The notes under the pieces are model-generated. The model worked only from the letters and a program-made list of their open reading frames with translations. It had not been told where the DNA came from and searched no databases. A DNA stretch of 64,000 nt from Methanosalsum zhilinae DSM 4017 (GTDB taxonomy: Archaea > Halobacteriota > Methanosarcinia > Methanosarcinales > Methanosarcinaceae), in the NCBI RefSeq assembly GCF_000217995.1, contig NC_015676.1, positions 1,094,103 to 1,158,102 on the forward strand, in the 5' to 3' direction. Positions 8,592 to 17,695 of this stretch are shown here, piece by piece. The translations under genes and the position numbers were made by a program. The first letter of the stretch is position 1, and each line of letters opens with the position of its first letter.

Positions 8592-9932
8592 TTATTCGAT
8601 ATATAGTTCTTCTCCATTTCTCAACAGGTGCACAGTATCTCCCATTACGTAGCCAGCGTCTTCTGCCATTTCAATGTAAGAACTGTGCATATTTATATGG
8701 CCATGGGCAGGGATTACATGTTCAGGGTTTACCATCCTTAACAGTTCCCAGTGATCTTCACGGTATGCATGCCCAGATACATGAACATCTGTATAAAGTC
8801 TTGCACCCTGCATTTTAAGTTTGGTCTCAACTGCGTACCTGTTTGCCTGAGTCATTGGACTGGGAATTATGTTAGCAGAAAAAATAACACGGTCTCCAGA
8901 TTCAATCTTATAGGGTGTTTCACCATTTGCAACTCTTGTAAGTATTGCTCCGGGTTCACCCTGGTGACCAGTAACTATTGGAAGATATTTTTCCTTTCCT
9001 TCCTTCATTATTTTCTTGAATGCATTATCAATTTCTTTTCTTGATCCGTATATTTCTGCGTTTGGTGGGAGTTCTATATATCCCATATCAGCTGCAGTAC
9101 TTACATATCGATCCATGGAACGCCCAAGTAGTATAGGAATACGATCCATTTCTCCTGCAAATTGAATTATTGAATTCATTCTGGCTATATGTGAAGCAAA
9201 AGTTGTGACAATCATTCCAACATCCGGCTCTTCAGTTCCAAGCAAAACATCGCGTAGCATATCATGTGCAACCTGCTCAGATGGTGTTTTCCCCGAAATC
9301 CCAGAATTGGTGCTTTCCGTGATCAATGCTACAACACCTTCTTTTCCAAGAGAACGAAGGCGTGCAAAGTCTGGCGGTTCTCCAAGAGTGGGCATCCTGT
9401 CCAGCTTAAAATCACAACCATATAGAACAGCGCCTACAGGAGTATGTATTGCTATAAACACGCAGTCAATAATACTGTGTTGCATTCGGATAAACTCTAT
9501 AGAAATATCCTCTGTGACCTGATATATTCCTCCAGCATCAAGAGAAATGATCTTGTTCTTTACGCCAAACTTTCGCTCAGAGTCTATCTGGTGCCCTATC
9601 AAGGCTGATGTATAAGGAGTACTGATAATGGGTGCAGAATACCTGTGTGCCAGTTTTGAGATTGCACCAATATGATCAAGATGTCCGTGAGTACAGGCAA
9701 TTGCACGCACAGTTCCATTGATCTGTTTCATTATTGTATCATCAGGTATAGCTCCCATTTCTATCAGTTCAAGAGAATGCATTTTATCGATTTCTATATC
9801 CTCATGAATCTGTACCCTATCAAGTCTGAGACCCATATCAAGAATGATTATATCTTCATCAATTCTGACAGCAGTCATATTACGGCCCATTTCATTATAG
9901 CCACCAACTGCAATTATTCCTATTTCTGTCAT
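8592..9932 (-). CDS. Ribonuclease J (beta-CASP metallo-beta-lactamase)
   Basis: The metal-binding motif CTHGHLDHIGA lies in a metallo-beta-lactamase domain. A beta-CASP region and a late HVSGHAYREDHWELL with VIPAHGHINMH follow, typical of archaeal RNase J, a 5'-3' exonuclease/endonuclease in RNA decay. The start is ATG 9932 (MTEIGIIAVGGYNEMGRN), preceded at good distance by GGAGG; the upstream extension to 10001 has no such site. It sits between IPP isomerase and the GGPP synthase, an arrangement seen in other archaea. Confidence 0.88.
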   Translation of the reverse strand: MTEIGIIAVGGYNEMGRNMTAVRIDEDIIILDMGLRLDRVQIHEDIEIDKMHSLELIEMGAIPDDTIMKQINGTVRAIACTHGHLDHIGAISKLAHRYSAPIISTPYTSALIGHQIDSERKFGVKNKIISLDAGGIYQVTEDISIEFIRMQHSIIDCVFIAIHTPVGAVLYGCDFKLDRMPTLGEPPDFARLRSLGKEGVVALITESTNSGISGKTPSEQVAHDMLRDVLLGTEEPDVGMIVTTFASHIARMNSIIQFAGEMDRIPILLGRSMDRYVSTAADMGYIELPPNAEIYGSRKEIDNAFKKIMKEGKEKYLPIVTGHQGEPGAILTRVANGETPYKIESGDRVIFSANIIPSPMTQANRYAVETKLKMQGARLYTDVHVSGHAYREDHWELLRMVNPEHVIPAHGHINMHSSYIEMAEDAGYVMGDTVHLLRNGEELYIE

Positions 9933-10025
9933 AATAATCCTCCAATTTTTATTTAAATCAAAATCTGGCAATGCTTTATTAGCAATGTCGGATTTCCTCA
10001 AATCTTAACAATATGATTCTTAATT

Positions 10026-11114
10026 TTATACAATATTAGCTCTTAATGCAAAATCAGAGAGATCAAAACCTCTCTGCTTAAGGTATTGTTCGGTCCAGCC
10101 AGTGATGACCATAGGTGATCTTTTAAGCTGCTCTATATCTCTGCATCCTGCAAGAAACATCGCCACCTTTAATTCATCAATTATCGATGTTAGTTTTCTA
10201 GTAACTTCTTCAGGACCATTAAATGCAGGTTCGACAAAGGGAAGTGCTGAGCTTGCTACGCTGGCACCCAATGATATGGATTTTGCAACATCCAGGCCGG
10301 TTCTGATACCGCCTGTGGCGATTACCGGAAGTGACACATTACATTCTACAATACTGGATGCAGTTGGAATCCCAAAATCCCAGAACAATTCTCCCATATT
10401 TTTAGCTGACGTCTCTTTTCTGTCATCTGCACGATAAACTTCTACACCTGCCCAGCTTGTCCCACCAACTCCTCCCACATCAATGGAAGAAACGCCTGCT
10501 TTTTTGAGGAGTAACGCATCCTCATGAGAAATGCCTGAACCAGTCTCTTTAACAATGATAGGTATATTTAGAGAACATATCTCTGATATAGCATCAAGAA
10601 CTCCTGATGCATCAATATCTCCTTCTGGCTGAATAGCTTCCTGCAGAAAGTTTAAATGGATAGCAAAAGCATCTGCATCGATCATTTCTACCATTTTTTC
10701 AATGCCTTGAATACCATATTCTTTTATCTGAGCGGCACCGATGTTTCCATATACAAAAGCATTTGGCGCCTTCTCACGAACTACACTGAACGAATATTCC
10801 TGTTCAGGATCTTCAATAGCTGCTCTCTGACTTCCAACGCCTATTCCAATTCCAGTTTCCTCGACAGCTTCTGCAAGAGCTGAATTAATAGCAATAGTAT
10901 CAGGATGTCCCCCTGTAATAGAAGCAATCATAAAAGGTGCATTTAATCGTTTTCCAAGAAAATCTGTAGATAGATCAATATCATCAATGCTCATTTCAGG
11001 AAGTGCACGATGTACCAATATAACATCATCAAATCCAGATGTAGCTTTCTTTGATTCTACCGGCCGATTTGCACAGAATTTAAGGTGTTCTATTTTTCTC
11101 TGGGATGTACTCAT
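10026..11114 (-). CDS. fni: Type 2 isopentenyl-diphosphate delta-isomerase
   Basis: The 362-residue FMN-dependent enzyme interconverts IPP and DMAPP. Visible family features are the N-terminal RKIEHLKFC, MIASITGGHPDT, GSQRAAIEDP, IHLNFLQEAIQPEG, VKETGSGIS and the FMN-binding VATGGIRTGLDVAKS segment (read here as PVIATGGIRTG). It lies 28 nt downstream of isopentenyl phosphate kinase, which supplies its substrate, and before RNase J. Confidence 0.93.
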   Translation of the reverse strand: MSTSQRKIEHLKFCANRPVESKKATSGFDDVILVHRALPEMSIDDIDLSTDFLGKRLNAPFMIASITGGHPDTIAINSALAEAVEETGIGIGVGSQRAAIEDPEQEYSFSVVREKAPNAFVYGNIGAAQIKEYGIQGIEKMVEMIDADAFAIHLNFLQEAIQPEGDIDASGVLDAISEICSLNIPIIVKETGSGISHEDALLLKKAGVSSIDVGGVGGTSWAGVEVYRADDRKETSAKNMGELFWDFGIPTASSIVECNVSLPVIATGGIRTGLDVAKSISLGASVASSALPFVEPAFNGPEEVTRKLTSIIDELKVAMFLAGCRDIEQLKRSPMVITGWTEQYLKQRGFDLSDFALRANIV

Positions 11115-11142
11115 TATAAAACCTGTTTACAATCTATAATAT

Positions 11143-11913
11143 CTATTTTTTTATTGCAGTTCCTATGTTATGTCCACTTAAAAAATACGAAATGTTATTT
11201 GGTTTTTTCGCATTGAAAATGTAGGAAGTGGCACCGGTTATTTCACAAAGCTGAAGTAGTTCATTAACTTTTCCAAGCATACCACCGGTGACATCAGTAT
11301 TTTTGGATACGCCTAGAAATTTTTCTATTTCTTTAAAATTGGAACTGGTGATTTTGGTAAGAGTTTTTCCTTTATTGTCCATAACCCCATCTTCAATACT
11401 TCCAATTCCAACCCGGGAAGCTTTCAGTTTATTTGCAAGATACGAAACAATTTGATCCCCGGAAATAACAGAAAAAGTATTTGTTATGTCCATTACCACA
11501 TCACCATGTATCACCGGGACTAAACCGTTCTCCAGCATGATATGGATATTGGATAAAAACATGTCAGAAATTCGTCCATCATTTGAGACTGTGTTATTTA
11601 ACGGATGGACAGAAACTGCATCGATTCCAGCTTTTTGAAGTGAGCTTACCATAATCTCATTTAACGATTTTACAGAACTATGTGTTATAATTGCACCTTT
11701 TGGGTCTGGAATATTGTCCAGATCATATTTTTTTGCAAGGGGGTGACCATAGGAGCCGGCACCATGGACAATTATAAGATCATTGCTATATCCAGATATT
11801 TCCTGACATATACGTTCGATTTCTTCGATTTGAACCTTCCCAATATCAGAACTCTTATCAGTAATTACACTTCCACCTATTTTCAGAATTGTAATGTTTT
11901 TATGTTGACTCAT
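11143..11913 (-). CDS. Isopentenyl phosphate kinase
   Basis: An amino-acid-kinase-fold protein of 256 residues. It starts with ILKIGGSVITDK and has VHGAGSYGHPLA (about residues 49-60), with a histidine in the place used by isopentenyl phosphate kinases for substrate binding. It phosphorylates isopentenyl phosphate to IPP, the last step of the archaeal mevalonate route. The start ATG overlaps the end of mevalonate kinase by 4 nt (ATGA), so the two are translationally coupled. Confidence 0.9.
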   Translation of the reverse strand: MSQHKNITILKIGGSVITDKSSDIGKVQIEEIERICQEISGYSNDLIIVHGAGSYGHPLAKKYDLDNIPDPKGAIITHSSVKSLNEIMVSSLQKAGIDAVSVHPLNNTVSNDGRISDMFLSNIHIMLENGLVPVIHGDVVMDITNTFSVISGDQIVSYLANKLKASRVGIGSIEDGVMDNKGKTLTKITSSNFKEIEKFLGVSKNTDVTGGMLGKVNELLQLCEITGATSYIFNAKKPNNISYFLSGHNIGTAIKK

Positions 11914-12824
11914 GAGAATGACTCCACAAAGATTCCCCTTTCAGTAGTTTGGGTAATTATTGGGTCTCCTCCTCTGGAGTGTATTGCATATGATATGTCA
12001 GGCAGGATGGAACTATCTGCAATTGCAATCATACATCCGCCACCACCGGCACCTGTGATCTTGGCACCGTATGCACCATTGTTTCTGGCAGCATGTACAA
12101 GAGATGAGAGTTCATCACAATTTATTCCAATTGCATCAAGAAGTCCCTGATTTATATTCATGAGGTCCCCAACAGATGCATAATCCTTTTTGATTATCAG
12201 TTCTTCACCCGTCTTAGCGATCTTACCAATTATAGAAAATATAGGAGACAGAATATCTGAATACTTTGAATGAAGTTCAGAAACACCAGCTACCAGTTCT
12301 TTTGTAGAAGAACATTTTTTTGTATTTCCAATAATGATTCCACACTCAATCGCTGGCAGTTTCTTATGGCTGGATATTCGTACAACACCACCGTGTGCAC
12401 TAACGTAGGTATCTGTTGCACTTGCTGCATTCTGCACTTTCTTTTCAATACTATGGCCAATTTTTGCAATCTGCTCATGATTCAGTTCACATCCAAACAA
12501 ACTATTAAGAGCTCCCAGTGTTGCAACTGTTACTGCAGCAGATGATCCCAGACCAGAACCCGGCGGAATGTCTGAATCTACCTCAATTTCCACACCTCTA
12601 AATGGAACGATTTCCCTTATCGACTCTATAGCCCCTGAAACATAGGGATGTATTTCAAAGTCCAGAGATGTGGTTCCAAGTGCTGATTTAATCTGGATGT
12701 CCTCACTGGGATTTGCGCAAACCCTTGCCCTAAGATCAATTGCACAGCATATCGCATCTTCGCCATATACAACAGCATGTTCGCCGAACAGGTATATTTT
12801 TCCAGGTGCTGAACAAATAACCAT
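11910..12824 (-). CDS. mvk: Mevalonate kinase
   Basis: A GHMP kinase of about 304 residues. It shows CSAPGKIYLFGEHAVVYGE at the N terminus, the ATP loop PPGSGLGSSAAVTVA and the C-terminal AKITGAGGGGCMIAI. It converts mevalonate to mevalonate 5-phosphate. I start at 12824 (MVICSAPGK) because characterised homologues begin there; an in-frame ATG at 12836 adds four residues. Upstream lies the MEMO-family gene; downstream isopentenyl phosphate kinase overlaps. Confidence 0.93.
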   Translation of the reverse strand: MVICSAPGKIYLFGEHAVVYGEDAICCAIDLRARVCANPSEDIQIKSALGTTSLDFEIHPYVSGAIESIREIVPFRGVEIEVDSDIPPGSGLGSSAAVTVATLGALNSLFGCELNHEQIAKIGHSIEKKVQNAASATDTYVSAHGGVVRISSHKKLPAIECGIIIGNTKKCSSTKELVAGVSELHSKYSDILSPIFSIIGKIAKTGEELIIKKDYASVGDLMNINQGLLDAIGINCDELSSLVHAARNNGAYGAKITGAGGGGCMIAIADSSILPDISYAIHSRGGDPIITQTTERGIFVESFS

Positions 12825-12859
12825 TTCTATTACCATCAGTCATAAATATTTATGCCATT

Positions 12860-13657
12860 TTACTCTACAGTTATTGCTCCATAGCCCACAACAGAACTCA
12901 TATCTCCAATAACGTCTCCACTGGTTGAATATGTTAAAAGTTTTGCTTTTGTGGCATCAAGTAGCTTTGCTGCAGTGATCATAGCAGCAATTGGTCCAAA
13001 GCCACATGCTGAAGCGTTTTTTTCCATTATTCGCCTGTAGATTTCGGAAACATCCATTTTTTCTATAGCTTCAATAATATATTGATCCGTATCATATGCA
13101 ATATCCGCACTCTGGTAGTGGGTAAAATCGCTTGAGGCAATTATAACTACTTTTTTTCCAGCATCTTTGACTGCACGAACAATTTCATGTCCAACTTCAG
13201 ATGCGGTTTCTTCATCCTGAAGACCCATGCATATTGGAAGAATTTCAAAATCATGATCAAGTGTATACTGTAAGAAAGGTAGCTGGACCTCAATGGAATG
13301 TTCAAACCTGTGTGCAAGTTCATCTACATCAATGATGCTTCCTGCAAGAGCTTTTATAAGGTCTCCATCTGTTCTGATTTCACCAAGAGGTGTTGACCAG
13401 GTATCAGCTGAAGCTGAGATGGGTGATCCATACCCAGTATGGTTTGGTCCAATAATTATATAGGTATCTGCACTGGGAATCCTTGCATATACATGGGCTG
13501 CAACATGACCTGAAAAGCTGTATCCTGCATGAGGTGCCACTGCTCCTATTAGATCATGAGAAGAGACCTCAATGCCCTTAAAGCATTTTCGGATCTCTTT
13601 TTTAAGTTCTTTCGGATTAGATGGATAAAATTGACCTGCGACAACTGGTTCTCTCAT
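12860..13657 (-). CDS. MEMO1/AmmeMemoRadiSam family protein
   Basis: The sequence begins MREPVVAGQFYPSNP and carries GAVAPHAGYSFSGHVAAHVY, IIGPNHTGYG, HSIEVQLPFLQY, IASSDFTHYQ and a late CGFGPIAAMI. This is the complete signature of the MEMO family, whose fold resembles class III extradiol dioxygenases. The three conserved histidines are present. Biochemical function in archaea is unsettled, although its constant place between S2 and mevalonate kinase in archaeal genomes suggests a role linked to that operon. Confidence 0.9.
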   Translation of the reverse strand: MREPVVAGQFYPSNPKELKKEIRKCFKGIEVSSHDLIGAVAPHAGYSFSGHVAAHVYARIPSADTYIIIGPNHTGYGSPISASADTWSTPLGEIRTDGDLIKALAGSIIDVDELAHRFEHSIEVQLPFLQYTLDHDFEILPICMGLQDEETASEVGHEIVRAVKDAGKKVVIIASSDFTHYQSADIAYDTDQYIIEAIEKMDVSEIYRRIMEKNASACGFGPIAAMITAAKLLDATKAKLLTYSTSGDVIGDMSSVVGYGAITVE

Positions 13658-13692
13658 GAGATTCTTACCCCCTGTTAATTCTGATAGAGACC

Positions 13693-14466
13693 TTATACAG
13701 ATATTTTCAATTCAGCTTCAAAATCTTCCAGATCGTAATTGAACGGAATGTCATTGTTTTTTGCAATCTCTTTTGCCAGAAGCCAGTAAACAAGTGAAAG
13801 TGCTTTTCTTCCCTTGTTGTTGGTTGGAATTATAAGATCAACATTGGATGTCATGTTGTTCGTATCGCATAGTGCAACTACAGGAACACCTACCTTAACA
13901 GCTTCTTTGATAACCTGAGCATCACCTGCCGGATCAGTCACAACAACTACATCAGGTTCAAAAAACCCTCTCAGTTCAGGGTTTGTGAGTGTTCCTGGAA
14001 TAAAGCGACCAACCATTGCCTTTGCTCCAATTGCTTTTGCAAATTTCTTTGCAGGATATTGACCATATTGTCTTGCAGAAGCAACCAGTATTCTTGAAGG
14101 ATCATATTTAGAGAGAAAACTGGCAGCCATTCTTATACGTTCATCTGTAGACTGTATATCCAGCACATACAATCCATCTGTGCGTACACGATAAACAAAG
14201 TTCATCATGTCCTGGGTTTTCTGCTGAGTACCAATATGAACACCAGATGCCAGATATTCATCAATTGGAATCAGAGATAATGACTCTTTAGCTTCTTTAT
14301 CAGAACTGGAATCCATTTCCTGTTCTGTGGACATTTCACCTGAAGATGGTACATTTTCAGTAGCCTCTGCAATGGTCTCTTCTACAATTGTATTTTCAGT
14401 CTCTTCTGTTGCTTCCTGAGATGTAGTATCAGCAACTTTCTTATCGATGTTATTGTCAGTTTCCAT
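13693..14466 (-). CDS. rpsB: Small ribosomal subunit protein S2 with acidic N-terminal extension
   Basis: The conserved S2 domain starts near residue 66 ([18 protein letters not shown]) and includes [14 protein letters not shown] and [12 protein letters not shown]. About 60 residues ahead of it are mostly Glu, Thr, Asp and Ser without hydrophobic clusters, longer than the usual archaeal S2 leader. The start follows GAGGTGAT, which overlaps the end of rpoK. The protein is part of the 30S subunit. Confidence 0.93.
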   Translation of the reverse strand: METDNNIDKKVADTTSQEATEETENTIVEETIAEATENVPSSGEMSTEQEMDSSSDKEAKESLSLIPIDEYLASGVHIGTQQKTQDMMNFVYRVRTDGLYVLDIQSTDERIRMAASFLSKYDPSRILVASARQYGQYPAKKFAKAIGAKAMVGRFIPGTLTNPELRGFFEPDVVVVTDPAGDAQVIKEAVKVGVPVVALCDTNNMTSNVDLIIPTNNKGRKALSLVYWLLAKEIAKNNDIPFNYDLEDFEAELKISV

Positions 14467-14470
14467 ATAA

Positions 14471-14668
14471 TCACCTCATGTTAATAAAATATTTTTTATC
14501 TCTCTTTACAGTAATAGGAATCACTCCCTGTTCGAGTTCTTCCATTGCCAGATATAAGGGATCAATACCGGAATCATTGATTAAAACCGGTGCTCCCATC
14601 GCGATCTGTAAAGACCTTGCACCAATAATTCTCGCTCTTTCATATTTGGTAAAACCCTTCGTATTCAA
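14471..14668 (-). CDS. rpoK: RNA polymerase subunit K
   Basis: The RPB6/omega homologue shows [20 protein letters not shown] and APVLI. The frame is open to a TTG at 14701, but I choose the TTG at 14668 ([12 protein letters not shown]). It follows GGGTGAT closely and gives about 65 residues with the short N terminus usual for RpoK. No ATG is available in this frame at the right place. The gene is followed at 4 nt by S2. Confidence 0.85.
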   Translation of the reverse strand: MNTKGFTKYERARIIGARSLQIAMGAPVLINDSGIDPLYLAMEELEQGVIPITVKRDKKYFINMR

Positions 14669-14864
14669 TAAATCACCCTGTGCAGAACTCCTTACAATCA
14701 AAATTTGTAAAAATGTAATAGTTGCTACTTCAGTAAATAAGTTGCAAAATTGTTACTATATAGTAGTTTCAGTAAATCTGGTAATTAAGTTAGTTTATCC
14801 GGAGTCCCTCCGAATGTGGTCATATTACTATCCATCCTTAATATTCATTAAGATACAGAGGGAG

Positions 14865-14969
14865 TGGGACCGCTGAGATTTGAACTCAGGTACCGGCGTA
14901 ATTCGCATGAAAATATGAATGATTCATGTCCCGAACGCCGAAGGATGGTCCAGTCTACCCTACGGTCCC
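14865..14969 (-). tRNA. tRNA-Pro(CGG) with 30-nt intron
   Basis: Acceptor arms GGGACCG and CGGTCCC pair fully with discriminator A; CCA is not encoded. The anticodon stem is CGGCG/CGCCG and the spliced loop is TTCGGGA, anticodon CGG. The intron (14900-14929) lies after position 37, the canonical site. A textbook bulge-helix-bulge forms: central helix TTCG:CGAA, bulges GGA and TTA, and an inner CATGAA:TTCATG helix. The gene lies 2 nt from rpoN, inside the ribosomal operon, so it is probably cotranscribed and excised. Confidence 0.93.
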
Positions 14970-14971
14970 TT

Positions 14972-15160
14972 TTACTGGTATGGGGCAAGTGTATCTACCA
15001 GCTCAACATGAGATAAGAGCATTCTCCTGCAGCAATAGCGTACAACTCCAAGATCATCCATTACAGCAGAAGGATCTTCTCCTAGAGAAACACGCTGCTT
15101 GTATTCATCCCATTTACTGGCAACTACACTGCCACAACTGAAGCATCTTACCGGAATCAT
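14972..15160 (-). CDS. rpoN: RNA polymerase subunit N
   Basis: A 62-residue zinc-binding protein homologous to eukaryotic RPB10. [17 protein letters not shown] at the N terminus and [16 protein letters not shown] give the CxxC...CC zinc site. It is a core assembly subunit of archaeal RNA polymerase. It sits in its usual place after S9 and only 2 nt before the intron-bearing tRNA-Pro. Confidence 0.96.
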   Translation of the reverse strand: MIPVRCFSCGSVVASKWDEYKQRVSLGEDPSAVMDDLGVVRYCCRRMLLSHVELVDTLAPYQ

Positions 15161-15180
15161 GTTTCAATACCCTCTCTGGC

Positions 15181-15585
15181 TCACCTGTATGACTTCTGAT
15201 ATTTTGCTCTTGCACCAGGTCCACCAAATTTCTTGGTTTCTTTCTGTCTGGAATCGTTAACCAGCAGATTACGATCATATTCTACAAAAATATCACGTAT
15301 CTTTGTATCGTTAGTCCATTCAACAATACCTCTTGAAATAGCAGTCCTGATAGCATTTGCCTGCCCTATGATTCCTCCGCCTCTTACATCAACTTCAATA
15401 TCAATATCTGATATTGCATCTCCTGCAAGAATAAGGGGTTCCATGATCTTGAGCTTTGCATATTCTGGCTGGTATATCTCTATAGGTATTTTGTTTATCC
15501 TAGCCTTTCCTGATCCTTTAGTCACAGTTGCACGTGCGATAGCTGTTTTGTTTTTTCCAGATGAAGTGATAACTTTAGTAGCCAT
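15181..15585 (-). CDS. rpsI: Small ribosomal subunit protein S9
   Basis: The 134-residue protein contains [19 protein letters not shown] at the N terminus, [19 protein letters not shown] in the middle, and ends [14 protein letters not shown], the universally conserved S9 tail that contacts the P-site tRNA. It is part of the L18e-L13-S9-rpoN operon. Confidence 0.96.
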   Translation of the reverse strand: MATKVITSSGKNKTAIARATVTKGSGKARINKIPIEIYQPEYAKLKIMEPLILAGDAISDIDIEVDVRGGGIIGQANAIRTAISRGIVEWTNDTKIRDIFVEYDRNLLVNDSRQKETKKFGGPGARAKYQKSYR

Positions 15586-15597
15586 TTACAGCACTCC

Positions 15598-16017
15598 TTA
15601 AAATTCTGCTCCCAGGCGCTTACTGACGTCTCCCAGCATTACATATTTGTTCGAACTCAAGCGATTGATGTTTGCTTCTTCAAGAGTAATTAACTCAGCA
15701 TCCTTAAGTTCAACGGGAACACCAATATATACTTTAAGCCTTGATAGTGAATCTCTTCCTCGTTCCCTTTTATATGGAAGCATTCCACGAATAGTCCTTT
15801 TCAGAATTCTGTCAGGCCTTTTAGGGAAATAAGGACCAAATTCACGTGTTCCGATTTCCTGAATTGTTCTATAATCTTCAAATGTTTTCACTTTAGACCC
15901 GGAAATCACTGCTTTCTCTGCATTTACAATTTTTATTTCTTCCCCATCCAGCAATCTTTTAGCAACAATGCTTGCAAGCCTTCCCATAATGAGTCTATTT
16001 GCATCAATAACTGTCAT
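15598..16017 (-). CDS. rplM: Large ribosomal subunit protein L13
   Basis: A 139-residue archaeal L13 with [28 protein letters not shown] and [16 protein letters not shown]. It lies between L18e and S9 with about 10 nt gaps on either side, typical of a tight operon. Confidence 0.95.
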   Translation of the reverse strand: MTVIDANRLIMGRLASIVAKRLLDGEEIKIVNAEKAVISGSKVKTFEDYRTIQEIGTREFGPYFPKRPDRILKRTIRGMLPYKRERGRDSLSRLKVYIGVPVELKDAELITLEEANINRLSSNKYVMLGDVSKRLGAEF

Positions 16018-16026
16018 TTAAAACAC

Positions 16027-16407
16027 CTACTTTAAAATTTTAACTCCAGACCCACTTGGATTTTCGTTAAGCATAGATTCAATCGATATGCACTTACCAC
16101 CAGCGCTGAGAATTTTTTTCTGAGCAGTTTCGCTAAAACCAAGTGCAGCAACTGTTACGGAATGTTTAAGATCTCCGGAGCCAAGCACTTTACCTGGCAC
16201 AAGCAGCAATTCATTTTCATCAGAGTGCCTGTTGATCTTGCTGAGATTTACCTGAGCATAACTTCTTCTGGGCTTCTCAAGCCTCTTTGCTATATCTTTC
16301 CAGATAGCGGCATTTTCACTTCGTGACTTCTCCTTCAATGAAGAGATCAATTCCGGTATATAGGGATTTGTTTTTCTTGCTATTTTTGTTTTAGATATTT
16401 TACCCAT
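16027..16407 (-). CDS. Large ribosomal subunit protein L18e
   Basis: The archaeal/eukaryotic L18e (L15 superfamily) shows [36 protein letters not shown] and [12 protein letters not shown] choose ATG 16407 ([12 protein letters not shown]), preceded by GGAGGAACATC; the TTG-led frame starting at 16422 contains that ribosome binding site itself. It is the first gene of the ribosomal/isoprenoid run. Confidence 0.94.
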   Translation of the reverse strand: MGKISKTKIARKTNPYIPELISSLKEKSRSENAAIWKDIAKRLEKPRRSYAQVNLSKINRHSDENELLLVPGKVLGSGDLKHSVTVAALGFSETAQKKILSAGGKCISIESMLNENPSGSGVKILK

Positions 16408-16549
16408 GATGTTCCTCCGCAAGGATATTTATTCTTACTCACGCATTTGATGCGTTTGAACAGTGGGTTTGTTCGTAAGAATGTAATTTATTTAAGCTGA
16501 TGGATGAATAACACTCCTAGTACATAAATATTATGCGAGTATTGAAAAT

Positions 16550-17023
16550 TTACCGTGAATTGATTATCTTATCATATAATCTGTCATAGATGTCATCAAC
16601 ATTACAATCCATCTCACGTGCTACCATAAGGGCCAGTATTTCAATATTCAGCATTTCGGAAAACATTTCCTGCTTTTGATTTATCCTGGAAACTACTTCT
16701 TTTTTATTGATATCATTCCTTGAGATGATACGATTTATTATCAAATCCAGTATGCCAGGATTTTGGTCCAGCATATTTGCTATGCCTGAAGGTTTAAATC
16801 CATGATCAACTTCCATATCCTTAATATCAAAGAAAGGCTTTACCACTTCATTTTCAGCTTTTAAAATTCCAGAGTCTATAGCCAATTTTCTGATTCTGGA
16901 AGCTTCTCCAGGAGACATCCATTTAAAGTCCAGTGAAAGTATAAACTCAAACTCCTTAGCAGACAGTTCTTCTTTTTTCTTTTTCTTAAAAGGAGCAGCA
17001 ACAACAGTCATTAAATCGTTCAT
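16550..17023 (-). CDS. DUF2240-family archaeal protein
   Basis: About 157 residues, beginning MNDLMTVVAAPFKKKKKEEL. FEFILSLDFKWMSPGEASRIRKLAID is followed by a Phe/Lys linker (VKPFFDI, FKPSG) and a helical C terminus. This arrangement recalls DUF2240, an uncharacterised archaeal family with a possible winged-helix part. No catalytic motif is evident. The start at 17023 overlaps the upstream gene by a few bases, so the two are probably coupled. Confidence 0.6.
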   Translation of the reverse strand: MNDLMTVVAAPFKKKKKEELSAKEFEFILSLDFKWMSPGEASRIRKLAIDSGILKAENEVVKPFFDIKDMEVDHGFKPSGIANMLDQNPGILDLIINRIISRNDINKKEVVSRINQKQEMFSEMLNIEILALMVAREMDCNVDDIYDRLYDKIINSR

Positions 17024-17024
17024 T

Positions 17025-17507
17025 TTATATCCCGCGTCTGAGTTCATCAATTATAGTATCTGCCACTCTGTGGCAATCAGTACGTTTAATTCCCGAAACA
17101 TGATTGATCAGAATGGTTAACACATCACCTTCCTGACTGACCCTTACCAGATATGCATCTCCCCTAAAAGATATCCTATCATATTTTTCATCCAGATAAC
17201 TATACTTCAAAGCTATCCTGAAGTCAATTGTTCCTTCAGGTTCAATAGTATCAATTATCTGATCTGCGTTTTCACGGCTGAGAGGCTCAAAGTCAATACC
17301 ATTTACCACAATTCCCACTTCAATTTCCCTTTTTGCATTTATCATGTGGCCATTCTTTACCGGTGATTCAGTAACAAACTCCCCGGATTTACCATCCATA
17401 TTTGCAAGTATTTTAGCAAAATAAGGAAGGTTACGCTGGTACCTGTATTTTCTTTCAAAGTGCGCTTCTTGATGTGGGAACATGTGATAAATACGTTTTC
17501 GCATCAT
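17025..17507 (-). CDS. Conserved archaeal protein of unknown function
   Basis: About 160 residues. I start at 17507 (MMRKRIYHMFPHQEAHFERK), just after AAAGG; the open frame to 17609 has no supporting signal. The chain ends with IKRTDCHRVADTIIDELRRGI. The N-terminal segment is basic with several His, and the rest looks like a small alpha/beta domain (EVGIVVNGIDFEPLS, YLVRVSQEGDVLTIL). I do not recognise the family. It overlaps the DUF2240-like gene. Confidence 0.6.
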   Translation of the reverse strand: MMRKRIYHMFPHQEAHFERKYRYQRNLPYFAKILANMDGKSGEFVTESPVKNGHMINAKREIEVGIVVNGIDFEPLSRENADQIIDTIEPEGTIDFRIALKYSYLDEKYDRISFRGDAYLVRVSQEGDVLTILINHVSGIKRTDCHRVADTIIDELRRGI

Positions 17508-17695
17508 CTGTAAACCTTTAATTGTACTATTTGTTTGATATTTGAAAATTCTGACAGTGAATATAATTAATGGGTGAATACTGCCTGAGATGATATGAGA
17601 CAGATCCACCTAGAAACCTTATCAATAACATTGGCATTACTGAATATCTGATTACCTTATCAGCTTTCACTTAGTGCCTGACAGTTATTTAGATT

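Noticed and set aside
9205-9522. Plus-strand open frame inside RNase J
   Set aside because: It lies fully within a well-supported gene on the other strand and has no family features; the same holds for other long antisense frames, such as those at 11680, 44547, 51092 and 54425.
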